Source of the DNA: Anaerolineae bacterium
GTDB lineage: Bacteria > Chloroflexota > Anaerolineae > Promineifilales > Promineifilaceae
Direction: 5' to 3'
DNA: 64,000 nucleotides
NCBI GenBank assembly: GCA_020848035.1
Contig: JADLAX010000032.1
Coordinates: 1 to 64,000, forward strand
Shown: positions 47,810 to 56,394 of the stretch, one piece after another
Layout: each line of letters starts with the position of its first letter
Numbering within the stretch: the first letter of the stretch is position 1
The notes under the pieces: generated by a model
The model's database searches: none
Seen by the model: only the letters and a program-made list of their open reading frames with translations
Told to the model about the DNA's origin: nothing
Position numbers and translations under genes: made by a program

Positions 47810-49394
47810 CTTCACCAACCTCCTCCCACATCTTGGTATAGCGGAACTGGAATAACGTAATCACCGCCACGATGAGGAAAATAATGATCGTAATCGCCGA
47901 CCCTAAACCATACTCTTTGGCCCGACCGGACGCAAAGGCAAAGTTATAGACGTACGAGATCAAAATGTCTGTATGGCCCGCCCTCGTTGCCGAATTGGCA
48001 ATCGGCGGTCCCCCTTCGATAAACAAGAAAATCAGGTTGAAATTGTTGAAGTTATACACAAACGAGGCTACCAACAGCGGACCAACCGCCACCAGCAGCA
48101 GCGGCAGCGTAATCTTGTAAAACCGCTGCCAGGCATTGGCCCCATCTACGCGGGCCGCCTCGTACAAATCTTCGGGAATGGCTTGCAGTGCGCCGCTGCA
48201 AATGAGCATGAAGTACGGATAACCCAGCCACAAATTCACGATGATAATGGCCAGTTTCGCCAGGGTGGGGTCTACCGTCCACTCTGGGGCAATGCCCACC
48301 ACCGATTCGAGCATCCGGTTGATAACCCCCACCTCGTTGTTAAACATACCGCGCCAGATGATGATCGTGATCAGGCTGGGGATGGTGTAGGGAATCAGCA
48401 AGAAGGATTGAATGATTTTACGCCCTGGCAGCGACCGGTCGTTGTAAATGTAGGCGATGGCCAGACCCAGGGAGAAGGTTGTAAAAACACTCAAAAACGC
48501 AAAGGCAAAGTTCCAGGTGATGATTCGCAGCAGCGGGCCACGGAAGGCGGGGCTTTCAAAAAAGCGGGTAAAGTTACTTGCCCCAATGGTGTCACGGTAG
48601 CCAAATGGCAGCGTCTCGCCCCTGGAGGATGTCCAGACACCTTCTACGGGTGAATATTCTGTGCTTGTTTCCTGGTTTATGATGACATCGGCCGTTTCAT
48701 CGTAAATGTATTTGGCCTGAAGCTGCGCCGCTTCACGGGCAGAGCGAATCTGTACCCCATCAAGTTCCGAGCCAAATTGAATGCTAGGAATTGTTTGATC
48801 GCTGGCGATCTGCAGTGCGTTCAGGCGTTCATACCCACCAATGGCTTCTGGAATGCCATTTTCATCCAGCGTACCAATGCCTTCTGCTTCGCTGGCTGGA
48901 ATAAGGGTGGTGCCTGGATAAGCCAAAAAGCTTTCGCCTGCTGGATTTTGCAGCCAGAGCGCATATTCCCCGGCCTCGTTTCGGTAACCCGTCCAGGAGT
49001 AAGCCGCACCGCCTTCGGGCAGGTAACGTTCTTGCTGCAGCAGTTCAATGGATTGAACTTTGGTCAGCAAATGGCCATCGCCATAGTTGGTAAAGGCCAC
49101 AAAAATCGTGAGCAATATGGGCCAGATGGCAAACATGACCATCAAAATGAGCCCGATGAGCATCCAGCGCAGGGGATACATGTCTCGCGCCAGAATAATG
49201 TAATTGACGCCTGCCCCAATGAACGCAATGACTATCCCCAGCGAGGTATACCCTTCGCCAAAAGCGCTCAGGGTAAACCAGATCAAAAATCCGTCAATCG
49301 CCAGCAGTAGCACTAAACGCAGCAAGACGTTCAGCAGCGTGGCGCTTTGGTTACTCTGCGGAGCTCCAGGTTGTTTCAGAGCCTGTACTGTCAT
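47802..49394 (-). CDS. malF: Maltodextrin-type ABC permease, MalF
   Basis: About 530 residues, longer than most sugar permeases, with a large extracytoplasmic loop after the first helices (about residues 130-270), as in MalF proteins. Membrane segments are at about 22-42, 48-66, 82-108 and a C-terminal set from about 290. The EAA motif reads ALQAIPEDLYEAARVDGANAW near residue 420. I chose the ATG at 49394; AGGAGGTC lies 8 bases upstream and the longer frame to 49436 lacks support. The gene has no ACGGCCGT copy. It lies about 350 bases after malE, with a hairpin terminator between. Confidence 0.92.
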   Translation of the reverse strand: MTVQALKQPGAPQSNQSATLLNVLLRLVLLLAIDGFLIWFTLSAFGEGYTSLGIVIAFIGAGVNYIILARDMYPLRWMLIGLILMVMFAIWPILLTIFVAFTNYGDGHLLTKVQSIELLQQERYLPEGGAAYSWTGYRNEAGEYALWLQNPAGESFLAYPGTTLIPASEAEGIGTLDENGIPEAIGGYERLNALQIASDQTIPSIQFGSELDGVQIRSAREAAQLQAKYIYDETADVIINQETSTEYSPVEGVWTSSRGETLPFGYRDTIGASNFTRFFESPAFRGPLLRIITWNFAFAFLSVFTTFSLGLAIAYIYNDRSLPGRKIIQSFLLIPYTIPSLITIIIWRGMFNNEVGVINRMLESVVGIAPEWTVDPTLAKLAIIIVNLWLGYPYFMLICSGALQAIPEDLYEAARVDGANAWQRFYKITLPLLLVAVGPLLVASFVYNFNNFNLIFLFIEGGPPIANSATRAGHTDILISYVYNFAFASGRAKEYGLGSAITIIIFLIVAVITLFQFRYTKMWEEVGEGV

Positions 49395-49688
49395 GAGACA
49401 GACCTCCTTTTCCCGTGGGTATGATGGTAAATCCACAACCTTTTGTAACTAAACAAGCGGCCTGGCCGACCTGGCTCCAGATCGGCGGAAGGGCTGGTAA
49501 GTTACTTCTTCTCTTCCCAACAAACTTGTGAGGTTATTTCTGTGGTGCAAAGCGGGCAGTATCTGAAGTGGGCATCGGCTTGCCCCCGCTTTGCCTCATT
49601 TGATTGGCATCTGCTGCGCCAATCGTTTGGCAAACTATTGCCACTGACAAAAGACGTAAACGGTAACTTGTTCAGGTAAAGCGCAAGG

Positions 49689-49727
49689 TAAAAAAGTGTG
49701 ACCCGGAAAACCTTTCCGGGCCACACT
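49689..49727 (-). terminator. Terminator-like hairpin between malE and malF
   Basis: Minus-strand stem AGTGTGGCCCGGAAA / TTTCCGGGTCACACT followed by a T run. It starts about 18 bases after the malE stop and would lower expression of the permeases relative to the binding protein. The remaining 290 bases to malF hold no clear gene. Confidence 0.85.
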
Positions 49728-49744
49728 GAGTTTGTCAGGCGAGA

Positions 49745-51442
49745 TTAGCCGCCGGTTTCAATCGTGAGAATCTTGGTGGTCGAATCCCAGGTGAAGGTCA
49801 CGGGGCCGTCTGCGGCCACGGAGAAGGCGATGTTCGCGCCATCAGCTTCACCGTCAACGCCGTAGTTCTCGGTCCAACCGCCGTCGAGGGCCACTTTGGC
49901 TTCATATTCGCCAGCGGGCACATCGAAGGTAGCGGAGTAGGTGCCGTCACCGTTGTCGGCCAGAGCGGTGGCCGCACAAGCCGGATCCCAGTCGCCTTCG
50001 CAGAGGCCGGAAGCCGCCTGCCAGGAGCCAGGCACGTTGACCATACCGGTGGCGGAACCGCCAATCAGGTCGCGGATTTGGGTACCAGCATTGGTCAGAG
50101 CGTCAGCCGGTTCTTGTTCGCCATTGATGATGAGGGTAAAGGCATCGCCCCAGCTACCCCAAACGGAGCCCATTTCGGGGATGGCGGGCATTGGTTCGGC
50201 ACCAACGGCCGCTTCGCCAAAGTTGGCTAGGTCAGGATCGGTGCTGACGATGGTGTTCCAGGCAGACGGACGGTTGCTGCCATCGGCCAACAGCTGCATC
50301 GTTTCGGGCGTGGCAATGACTTCGGTCAGGAAGGTTTGGGCCAACAGCACGTTTTCGCTCAGAGAGTTTACCGCAAAACCCCACACGCCCAGGAACGGGA
50401 CACCGGGTTCGGTAGCCGCCGGGAAGGTGGTGATTTCATAGGGAACACCCGAGGTGCGGATGCGGTCCAAAGCCCACGGGCCAGCCATGAGGAAGGGAAC
50501 CTCACCGGTTTCGAATTGGAGGTGAGCGGTATCCCAGTCGGTGCTGCTGCTGATGTAACCAGCTTCAACGTTGTCCTGGATGAAGTTACCAGCGGCAACC
50601 ATACCTTCGCTGTCGATACCGACATCGCCGGGGTTGTAGGTGCCGTCTTCGTTCACGCCGAACACGTAACCACCAAAGGCGGTTTGCAGCGGGAAGGCGT
50701 CGTAGGTGGTGCCAGTCAGGGCCAGAGCGTAGGTCGCGTCGCCACTGTCAACCAGGGCGCCACCAACCTCGATCAGTTCGTCCCAGGTAGCCGGAGCGGC
50801 TTCAACCATTTCTGGGTTGTAGAAGAAAGCCATGTTCTCGACAGTGTAGGGAACACCAACCAGTTGACCATCAAAGGTCCATGCCTGGAGAGCAAACGGG
50901 TTGAATTCAGCTGCTTTGTCGCCCAGATCAACGGGGGCCAGCAAACCACTTTCAACAAAACCACCCAAACGGTCGTGGGGCAGCATGATAATGTCCGGGC
51001 CTTCGCCAGCCGGGGCGGCGATGGGGAATTGGTCATTGCGGTCCGGCACGTTTTCGACGATCAGGCCGATGCCATATTCAGCTTCGAAGGACTCTTTCAG
51101 ACCCAGGATGACGGGGGTGAGCAGGTCATCGGACCAGATGGTGATATTGACATCGAATTCGGAAGCAACTTCTTCGACAACTTCTTCTTCGGCTGGGGCT
51201 TCTTCTTCGACAACTTCTTCAGCTGGCGCTTCTTCTTCTACGACAGCTTCTTCAGCGGGCGCTTCTTCGACCACTTCTTCCTCAGCTGGGGCTTCTTCTT
51301 CGGCCACTTCTTCGGTTTCGGTCGTGGTAGCGGGTTCATCAACTGTTTCTTCAGCTTCGGGTTCGGCGCCACCACAGGCGCTTAGAAACAGGGCGCCCAT
51401 TAAAAACAAAACTGTTAAGATGTACCATTTTTTATTGTTCAT
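49745..51442 (-). CDS. malE: Maltose/maltodextrin-binding lipoprotein with starch-module-like C-terminus
   Basis: A 565-residue solute-binding protein. A signal helix with lipobox LSACGG is followed by a Glu/Ala-rich low-complexity linker (repeated EEAPAEEEVVEEA units, about 30-95), then a family 1-type binding protein (about 100-465; MLPHDRLGGFVESGLLAPVD, VPYTVENMAFFYNP and VPFLMAGPWALD are typical of MalE). About 85 residues at the C-terminus (GDWDPACAATALADNGDGTYSATFDVPAGEY...KVALDGGWTENYG) look like the X25/amylopullulanase beta-module, normally seen on pullulanases. The ATG at 51442 follows GAGGAGAGAG. Confidence 0.9.
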   Translation of the reverse strand: MNNKKWYILTVLFLMGALFLSACGGAEPEAEETVDEPATTTETEEVAEEEAPAEEEVVEEAPAEEAVVEEEAPAEEVVEEEAPAEEEVVEEVASEFDVNITIWSDDLLTPVILGLKESFEAEYGIGLIVENVPDRNDQFPIAAPAGEGPDIIMLPHDRLGGFVESGLLAPVDLGDKAAEFNPFALQAWTFDGQLVGVPYTVENMAFFYNPEMVEAAPATWDELIEVGGALVDSGDATYALALTGTTYDAFPLQTAFGGYVFGVNEDGTYNPGDVGIDSEGMVAAGNFIQDNVEAGYISSSTDWDTAHLQFETGEVPFLMAGPWALDRIRTSGVPYEITTFPAATEPGVPFLGVWGFAVNSLSENVLLAQTFLTEVIATPETMQLLADGSNRPSAWNTIVSTDPDLANFGEAAVGAEPMPAIPEMGSVWGSWGDAFTLIINGEQEPADALTNAGTQIRDLIGGSATGMVNVPGSWQAASGLCEGDWDPACAATALADNGDGTYSATFDVPAGEYEAKVALDGGWTENYGVDGEADGANIAFSVAADGPVTFTWDSTTKILTIETGG

Positions 51443-51521
51443 CTCTCTCCTCAAATTGTTTGGTATTTGGAAATTTTGTAACAATTAGATTTTCAGGGTT
51501 GTGATCTCGGCTTGCGTGCAT
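51432..51521 (-). CDS. Possible upstream ORF preceding malE
   Basis: A 29-codon frame from ATG at 51521. The ATG follows immediately on TTAAGGAGGTG, which is complementary to the whole anti-Shine-Dalgarno end of 16S rRNA, a spacing shorter than usual. The stop overlaps the malE start region (51432 against the ATG at 51440-51442), as expected for translational coupling. Codon content is not distinctive (MHASRDHNPENL...). It may regulate malE translation or be accidental. Confidence 0.35.
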   Translation of the reverse strand: MHASRDHNPENLIVTKFPNTKQFEERDEQ

Positions 51522-51647
51522 CACCTCCTTAAAATTGGCTTTCATACATCATTCAGGCTGTAAAGGTTTTGGTTGTCGTAAGATTTTGAGACGCAGACAG
51601 TAAGGTAATTGGAACAGTTTTAGCTATTTTAGTATTTTAGCGTGGTT

Positions 51648-52121
51648 TTAGGAATTATCCGCATAATACCCGTTGGCGGGTACGGCCGTATTTGACAGCT
51701 CTTCTTGTAAAGATTCGTTTAACAGGGTCAGGTTTTCTAATAGATTACCTTGGGAGATTTCGCCAATGCAGCTTAGCCGCAGATCGTTGTAGGTTTGGTG
51801 CGCGGTGGCGACATGCGCACAAATTTTATTACCCTCGTCAGTCAGGTAAAGGCGCAAGGTACGGCCGTCTGTTTCATGGGGCTGGCGGGTAATAAGGCCG
51901 GCACTTTCCAGTCCCTTCACAATGCGCGTCACGTTGCTTTTGTCGCACAGCAGCCGATCGCTTAATTCACTGGAGGAAAGACCTGGTTTTTCGGAAATGT
52001 GGAGCAGGGCGTAATAGCGGGGAGCCGTCAGATTGTAGCTGCCAAATAACCGCCGATCACCGTCATCGAGGAGGATGAAGGTTTGTTTAAGGAGATTATA
52101 AAGCGTTTCTCGCTCGCTCAT
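51648..52121 (-). CDS. MarR-family transcriptional regulator
   Basis: A 157-residue winged-helix regulator. The HTH region is APRYYALLHISEKPGLSSSELSDRLLCDKSNVTRIVKGLESAGLI (about residues 30-75), followed by the wing DGRTLRLYLTDEGNKI and dimerisation helices. It lies directly upstream of malE in the same direction, 205 bases away, so it may control the maltodextrin genes; this is inference. Its promoter overlaps a palindrome suited to autorepression. Confidence 0.88.
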   Translation of the reverse strand: MSERETLYNLLKQTFILLDDGDRRLFGSYNLTAPRYYALLHISEKPGLSSSELSDRLLCDKSNVTRIVKGLESAGLITRQPHETDGRTLRLYLTDEGNKICAHVATAHQTYNDLRLSCIGEISQGNLLENLTLLNESLQEELSNTAVPANGYYADNS

Positions 52122-52162
52122 TCAGCCTGGTGACCTTTGTAGATTCTGACTTTTGCCATTTG

Positions 52163-52203
52163 GTTGACGTATCAACTATATCATCGAATACTAGACATGT
52201 CAA
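52163..52203 (-). promoter_or_regulatory. Promoter and operator of the MarR gene
   Basis: Minus-strand TTGACA (52198-52203), a 17-nt spacer and TATAGT (52175-52180). A perfect palindrome arm GTTGA(TACG)TCAAC at 52163-52176 overlaps the -10 box, and a TTGACATGTC sequence covers the -35 box. Confidence 0.75.
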
Positions 52204-52270
52204 CTAGTTTTTAGTCACAAATTTTTGTTCATTTCGTCACTTGATCCCCCCCTATCTTTGCAGATTTACG

Positions 52271-52349
52271 TTTTTGCCACGGATTAGCCCCGATTCTCAC
52301 GGATTTTAGCGTGTAACCCGTGCGAATTCGTGAGAATCCGTGGCAAAAC
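52271..52349. repeat. Intergenic inverted repeat (TTTTGCCACGGATT arms)
   Basis: TTTTTGCCACGGATTAGCCCC on the left and its complement (GAGAATCCGTGGCAAAAC) on the right; a CACGGATT/ACACGGA pattern similar to 6766-6935 and 56445-56465. It lies between the MarR promoter and the pheT end. Confidence 0.65.
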
Positions 52350-52408
52350 TTTCCAGCAAAGCCAAAAGTGCAAACATCGTGCCCCCTTTGATGGGGATAA
52401 ATGTGAAA

Positions 52409-52443
52409 ATAAAAAAGCCAGGCGGGTGTCACCTGGCTTTTTG
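52409..52443 (-). terminator. Terminator of pheST
   Basis: Minus-strand AAAAAGCCAGG / CCTGGCTTTTTT with a TGACACCCG loop and a T run, directly after the pheT stop. Confidence 0.9.
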
Positions 52444-52445
52444 TC

Positions 52446-54980
52446 TTACTCGCGCAGTTGGGCGTTGAGCCTGTGCTTAAGCTGGCCCACAATTTTTTGT
52501 CGGCTTTTTTGCACCACCTTGTCGGTGAGGGTTTTGTCTGGGGCCTGGAAGGTGAGATGGTAGGCCAGGCTTTTCTTGCCTGCGCCCAGCTGGCTGCCTT
52601 CGTACAGGTCAAACAGGGCCACATCTTTCAGCAGGTAGCCACCGGAATTGCGAATGATTTCTTCGACCTCTGTGGCGGCTACACTTTTGTCTACCACCAC
52701 CGCAATGTCTTCATGCACGGCCGGGTAGGGCGAGATGGGATCGTACGGGTAGTGGCCGGGGATGTGGGCGATGAGGGCATCCAGATCAATGTCGGCCGCC
52801 AGCACCGGCTGTTCCTCTTCCGTTTGCAGGTCGAACTGCTCCACCACCAGCGGATGCAGCTCGCCCATGACGCCGACCTGAGTTTCGCCGAGCAGCAGGC
52901 GGGCGGTGCGGCCCGGCCGGTAGGTGGGGTGCTCCAGCGGTTCGTAGCGGATGTTCAGATGCAGTTCGTTGAACAAGGCGGCCAGAACGCCCTTCAAATC
53001 AAAGAAGTCGTAGGTGCCTGAGCCGCCATTTTGCCAGCCAGACACCGTGCGCTGCCCGCTCATCACAAGCGAGAGGCGGGTTTGTTCGATGGGCAAAATC
53101 TCGTCCTCCTCGGCGATGAAGATGGGGCCGACTTCGAACAGGGCCAGCCGGTCCTGATAGCGGCTGTTGGTGGTGGCCACTTCCAGCACCGAGGCCAGCA
53201 GGCTGTGGCGCATCTCGGCCCGTTCGGCAGAGAGCGGGTTGGTGAGGGTGACGTACGGCCGTACATCCACCCCTGCCGCATGATTTTTAGGAATCAACTT
53301 GGCTTCCTGCGCTTTGGAAGTGAGGCGGAAGGTGATCAGCTCCTGCAAACCAGCCTGCACCAGCGCGTCTTTGATGCGCTCTTCCTGCTCCAGCTTCACG
53401 TTGCCCCGCTGCGGCGGCAGCACGTCGGACAGCACGGTGGAGGGGATGTTGTCGTAGCCGTACATGCGGCAGATTTCTTCCACCAGGTCGTGCGGCCCTT
53501 CGATGTCCATGCGGTGATCCGGTACGGTGACGACGAGATGATCATCATGCACCACGGTGGCAAATTCGAGACGGCCCAGCAGGTTGGCCATTTCCGCTCC
53601 GCTCAGGTTGAGGCCGCTGAGGCGACGGGCATAATCCAGCTTCAGCGTCACGGTGACCGGTTCGGGCGGATTGGGGTAATAATCCAACATGCCATTGGCC
53701 ACGGTGCCACCGGCCAGACGGCGCAGCAGCTCGGCGGCGCGGTTGGCGCCCAGCAGCGCCTGGCTGGGGTGCACACCCCGGCTGAAGCGGAAGGCGGCGT
53801 CGGTATGAATGCCCAGCTTGGTGCTGGTGCGGCGAATGTTGATGAAGTTCCAGGCGGCCGCTTCCAGAAAGACGTTTTGCGTTTCTGGCTTGATTTCGCT
53901 GTCGGCGCCGCCCATCACGCCGCCCAGGCTCAGGTTACCCAGCGGATCGGTGACCAGGATGCTGTACGGCTCCAGCTTGTGGGTGGTGCCGTCCAGGGTG
54001 GTAAGCGTTTCGCCATCGTGGGGCAGGCGGGTGTTGATGTGGATGGGGCCGCCGGGGTTGTACTCGTCGGCGCGGCGGCGCAGGAAGTCGTAATCGAAGG
54101 TGTGGTTGGGCTGGCCCATTTCCAGCATGACGTAGTTGGAGATGTCCACCACGACGTTGATGGGGCGCTGCCCGGCCAGGCGCAGGCGGTACTGCATCCA
54201 GTACGGGCTGGGCGTCTGCTGCACGCCTTCGATGAGGTAGCCGACGAAGCGGGGGTTGAGTTCGGGATTTTCGGTGTGGAGGGTGATACGGCCGTCCACA
54301 GCCTCCCCTTCCATCTTCACCGAATAATCCGGGTAGCGGATGGGCTGGTTGGTAAGCGCCGCATACTCGCGGGCCACGCCCACCATCGAGGCGCAGCGGG
54401 CGATGTTGGGGATGATGTCGATCTCCAAAACCGCATCACCTAGCACGTCTTGCAGCGGCGTGCCGGGCTGGTAGTCGGGCGAATTGGCGTCTTTGTGGAT
54501 GAGGATGATGCCTTCATGTTCTTCGCTGATGCCCAGCTCTTTTTCGGAGCAGAGCATGGCGTCGTTGTAGATGCCGCGCAGTTCACGCCCTTTGAGCTTG
54601 GCCAGGACACGGCCGTCTTTGTGCCCATCGTACAGCGTGGAACCTTCCAGCGCCAGCGGCGAGAAAATCTGCAAGCCGCTGATGTCGCCTTGCCCCACGT
54701 ATTGGAACAGGTTGGGTGCGCCAGTGACGACGGTTTTGGAACGGCCGTGGCCATAATCCACCGTCGCCAATACCAGCTTGTCGGCGTTGGGATGCTGCTC
54801 GACTTTGAGCAGATGGGCCAGCAGAACCAGTTCGCGGTCCCATTCCAGCTCTGCGCCCGGAATGCCGATCTTTTCGATGGTTTTGACTTCCAAACCAGCG
54901 TTGGTTAGCAGGCGGTCCACCTGTTCAACCGGTTTATCAATCGTGACAAAATCTTTAAGCCATGAGAGTGGTACAAGCAT
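52446..54980 (-). CDS. pheT: Phenylalanyl-tRNA synthetase beta subunit
   Basis: An 844-residue subunit with the usual order: N-terminal tRNA-binding EMAP-type domain (about 40-150), B3/B4 editing domain (about 215-395), B5 (about 405-475), catalytic-like core (to about 700) and C-terminal FDX-ACB anticodon-binding domain (SPYPAVHEDIAVVVDKSVAA, about 748-844). I chose the ATG at 54980, giving MLVPLSWLKDFVTIDKPVEQ, the normal start; a longer frame to 55055 would translate a REP element. It lies 111 bases after pheS with a REP pair between. Confidence 0.96.
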   Translation of the reverse strand: MLVPLSWLKDFVTIDKPVEQVDRLLTNAGLEVKTIEKIGIPGAELEWDRELVLLAHLLKVEQHPNADKLVLATVDYGHGRSKTVVTGAPNLFQYVGQGDISGLQIFSPLALEGSTLYDGHKDGRVLAKLKGRELRGIYNDAMLCSEKELGISEEHEGIILIHKDANSPDYQPGTPLQDVLGDAVLEIDIIPNIARCASMVGVAREYAALTNQPIRYPDYSVKMEGEAVDGRITLHTENPELNPRFVGYLIEGVQQTPSPYWMQYRLRLAGQRPINVVVDISNYVMLEMGQPNHTFDYDFLRRRADEYNPGGPIHINTRLPHDGETLTTLDGTTHKLEPYSILVTDPLGNLSLGGVMGGADSEIKPETQNVFLEAAAWNFINIRRTSTKLGIHTDAAFRFSRGVHPSQALLGANRAAELLRRLAGGTVANGMLDYYPNPPEPVTVTLKLDYARRLSGLNLSGAEMANLLGRLEFATVVHDDHLVVTVPDHRMDIEGPHDLVEEICRMYGYDNIPSTVLSDVLPPQRGNVKLEQEERIKDALVQAGLQELITFRLTSKAQEAKLIPKNHAAGVDVRPYVTLTNPLSAERAEMRHSLLASVLEVATTNSRYQDRLALFEVGPIFIAEEDEILPIEQTRLSLVMSGQRTVSGWQNGGSGTYDFFDLKGVLAALFNELHLNIRYEPLEHPTYRPGRTARLLLGETQVGVMGELHPLVVEQFDLQTEEEQPVLAADIDLDALIAHIPGHYPYDPISPYPAVHEDIAVVVDKSVAATEVEEIIRNSGGYLLKDVALFDLYEGSQLGAGKKSLAYHLTFQAPDKTLTDKVVQKSRQKIVGQLKHRLNAQLRE

Positions 54981-55002
54981 GGGAAACTCCAGAAATTTAT
55001 TG

Positions 55003-55076
55003 AGGAGTGGAGCATCCTCAGATGCGGAACGGGTTGCGCCCCCGGCCGCTCGCATCTGAGGATGCTCACTCCACCG
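55003..55076. repeat. REP pair between pheS and pheT
   Basis: Cores GCATCCTCAGATGC (55012-55025) and its inverse (55052-55065), separated by 26 bases, with GAGGAGTGGA and TCACTCCACC flanks. The intrusion lies inside the pheST operon, in the mRNA between the two cistrons. Confidence 0.92.
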
Positions 55077-55091
55077 CGAAAGGTGCGGTAA

Positions 55092-56117
55092 TTAGAATTG
55101 CTTCAGGAACCGTAAATCGTTGTTCCAGAATTGGCGAATGTCATCAATGCCGTAGCGAAGCATGGCGATGCGCTCTGGCCCCATGCCGAAGGCAAACCCG
55201 GTGTAGATTTCGGGGTCGTAGCCGCCATTGCGCAGCACGTTGGGATGCACCATACCGCTGCCCAAAATCTCCAGCCAGCCAGTGTATTTGCACACCTGGC
55301 ACCCCTTCGATTCGCACAAAAAGCAGGTAACGTCCATCTCGGCGCTGGGCTCGGTGAAGGGGAAGTAGCTGGCGCGGAAGCGGGTCTGCCGATTGGCCCC
55401 AAACAGGCGGCGGGCAAACTCGGTGAGCGTGCCTTTGAGGTCGGCAAAGGTGATGTTGGTACCGACGGCCAGCCCTTCGACCTGGGTGAACTGGATGCTG
55501 CTGCGGGTGGTGATTTGCTCGTTGCGGTAGCACATGCCGGGCAAAATCACACGCACCGGTTCGGGATAATATTCGCGCATGGCCCGGATTTGCCCGGCGC
55601 TGGTGTGGGTGCGCAGGATCACGTCCGGGTTTTCGGTGTAGAAGCTGTCTTGCATTTCCCGCGCCGGGTGGTGGGGCGGGAAGTTGAGCAGCTCGAAGTT
55701 GTAGGCGTCGGTTTCCACGTCGGGGGAGCGGTAGATTTGGAAACCCATGTCGCCGAAGATGCGGTAAATGTCGCGCAGGGTTTGGGTGATGACATGCAGG
55801 CCGCCGCTGGTTAACGGCCGTCCCGGCAAGGTCACGTCAATGGCGGAGCTGGCGATCTTGTCGGCCAGTTCGGCTGCTTTCAGTTCCGCCAGCCGTGTTT
55901 CGTAGGCCGCTTCCAGATCGCTTTTGACGACGTTGATCCGCTTGCCGAAAATCGGCCGTTCGTCGGCGCTGAGCTGGCCAACCTGGCGGGTGAGCAGGTA
56001 GATGCCCCCTTTTTTGCCCAGGGTGTCGCGGTACCAGGTTTCGAGAACGGCCGTACTGTCCACCGCCTCCAGCCCGGCCAGCGATTTTTCATATAATGAT
56101 TCCAGTTGCTCTAGCAT
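55092..56117 (-). CDS. pheS: Phenylalanyl-tRNA synthetase alpha subunit
   Basis: A 341-residue class II catalytic subunit. An N-terminal coiled coil (about residues 1-80) binds tRNA, and the core shows motif 2 (HTSAGQIRAMREYYPEPVRVILPGMCYRNE, about 180-205) and motif 3 (GFAFGMGPERIAMLRYGIDDIR, about 310-332). A CFLCESKGCQVCKYTGW segment in the core has four Cys that could bind zinc, an unusual decoration. I chose the ATG at 56117 (MLEQLESLYEKS). It lies after a leader-peptide attenuator. Confidence 0.96.
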   Translation of the reverse strand: MLEQLESLYEKSLAGLEAVDSTAVLETWYRDTLGKKGGIYLLTRQVGQLSADERPIFGKRINVVKSDLEAAYETRLAELKAAELADKIASSAIDVTLPGRPLTSGGLHVITQTLRDIYRIFGDMGFQIYRSPDVETDAYNFELLNFPPHHPAREMQDSFYTENPDVILRTHTSAGQIRAMREYYPEPVRVILPGMCYRNEQITTRSSIQFTQVEGLAVGTNITFADLKGTLTEFARRLFGANRQTRFRASYFPFTEPSAEMDVTCFLCESKGCQVCKYTGWLEILGSGMVHPNVLRNGGYDPEIYTGFAFGMGPERIAMLRYGIDDIRQFWNNDLRFLKQF

Positions 56118-56243
56118 AAGTAACTTCCTAATGTTTTTATCCACAGATTACACAGATTTCGCAGATTCGTTTTCTTATAACTCTGTAATCTCTGTGGCCA
56201 ATAATTCCAAACGAAAAGTTTAACGGTTCTTGGCCAAACAAAC

Positions 56244-56273
56244 AAAAAAGACGCGGGTTTGGCCGCGTCTTTC
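56244..56273 (-). terminator. pheST attenuator terminator
   Basis: Minus-strand AAAGACGCGG / CCGCGTCTTT hairpin with a T run, between the leader peptide and pheS. Its 5' arm (ACGCGGC) is complementary to GCCGCGT inside the leader-peptide gene, allowing an antiterminator when the ribosome stalls upstream at the Phe codons. Confidence 0.85.
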
Positions 56274-56304
56274 AGAGTGAGTTCGTTTCTACAGCTGCTT
56301 CTTC

Positions 56305-56385
56305 TCAGGTGTAACGAACCTCCGGCGCAAACGCGGCGCGGGTGGTGTTAAAAAAGAAGAAGCTAAAAAATCGCTGTTGGTTCAT
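56305..56385 (-). CDS. Phenylalanine-rich leader peptide of pheST
   Basis: A 26-codon gene, too short for standard gene callers, with sequence MNQQRFFSFFFF and then NTTRAAFAPEVRYT. Seven of 26 residues are Phe, six of them in a block of seven codons. It plays the same role as PheM of enteric bacteria: when Phe-tRNA is low the ribosome stalls on the Phe block, GCCGCGT (codons 17-19) stays free to pair with the terminator arm, and transcription goes on into pheS. The promoter places the transcript start about three bases before the ATG, so this mRNA is nearly leaderless; no ribosome-binding site is visible. Confidence 0.85.
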   Translation of the reverse strand: MNQQRFFSFFFFNTTRAAFAPEVRYT

Positions 56386-56394
56386 GATGGGCGC

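Noticed and set aside
49502..49726. 74-codon frame between malE and malF with CPLC near its end
   Set aside because: Only one Cys pair is seen, the frame overlaps the terminator hairpin and there is no start signal; not enough for a gene call.
50336..51488. Long plus-strand frames opposite malE, rich in Phe and Ser
   Set aside because: Mirror of the Glu/Ala-rich linker of malE; the Phe-rich repeats are a by-product of the GAA/GCC-rich codons on the other strand.
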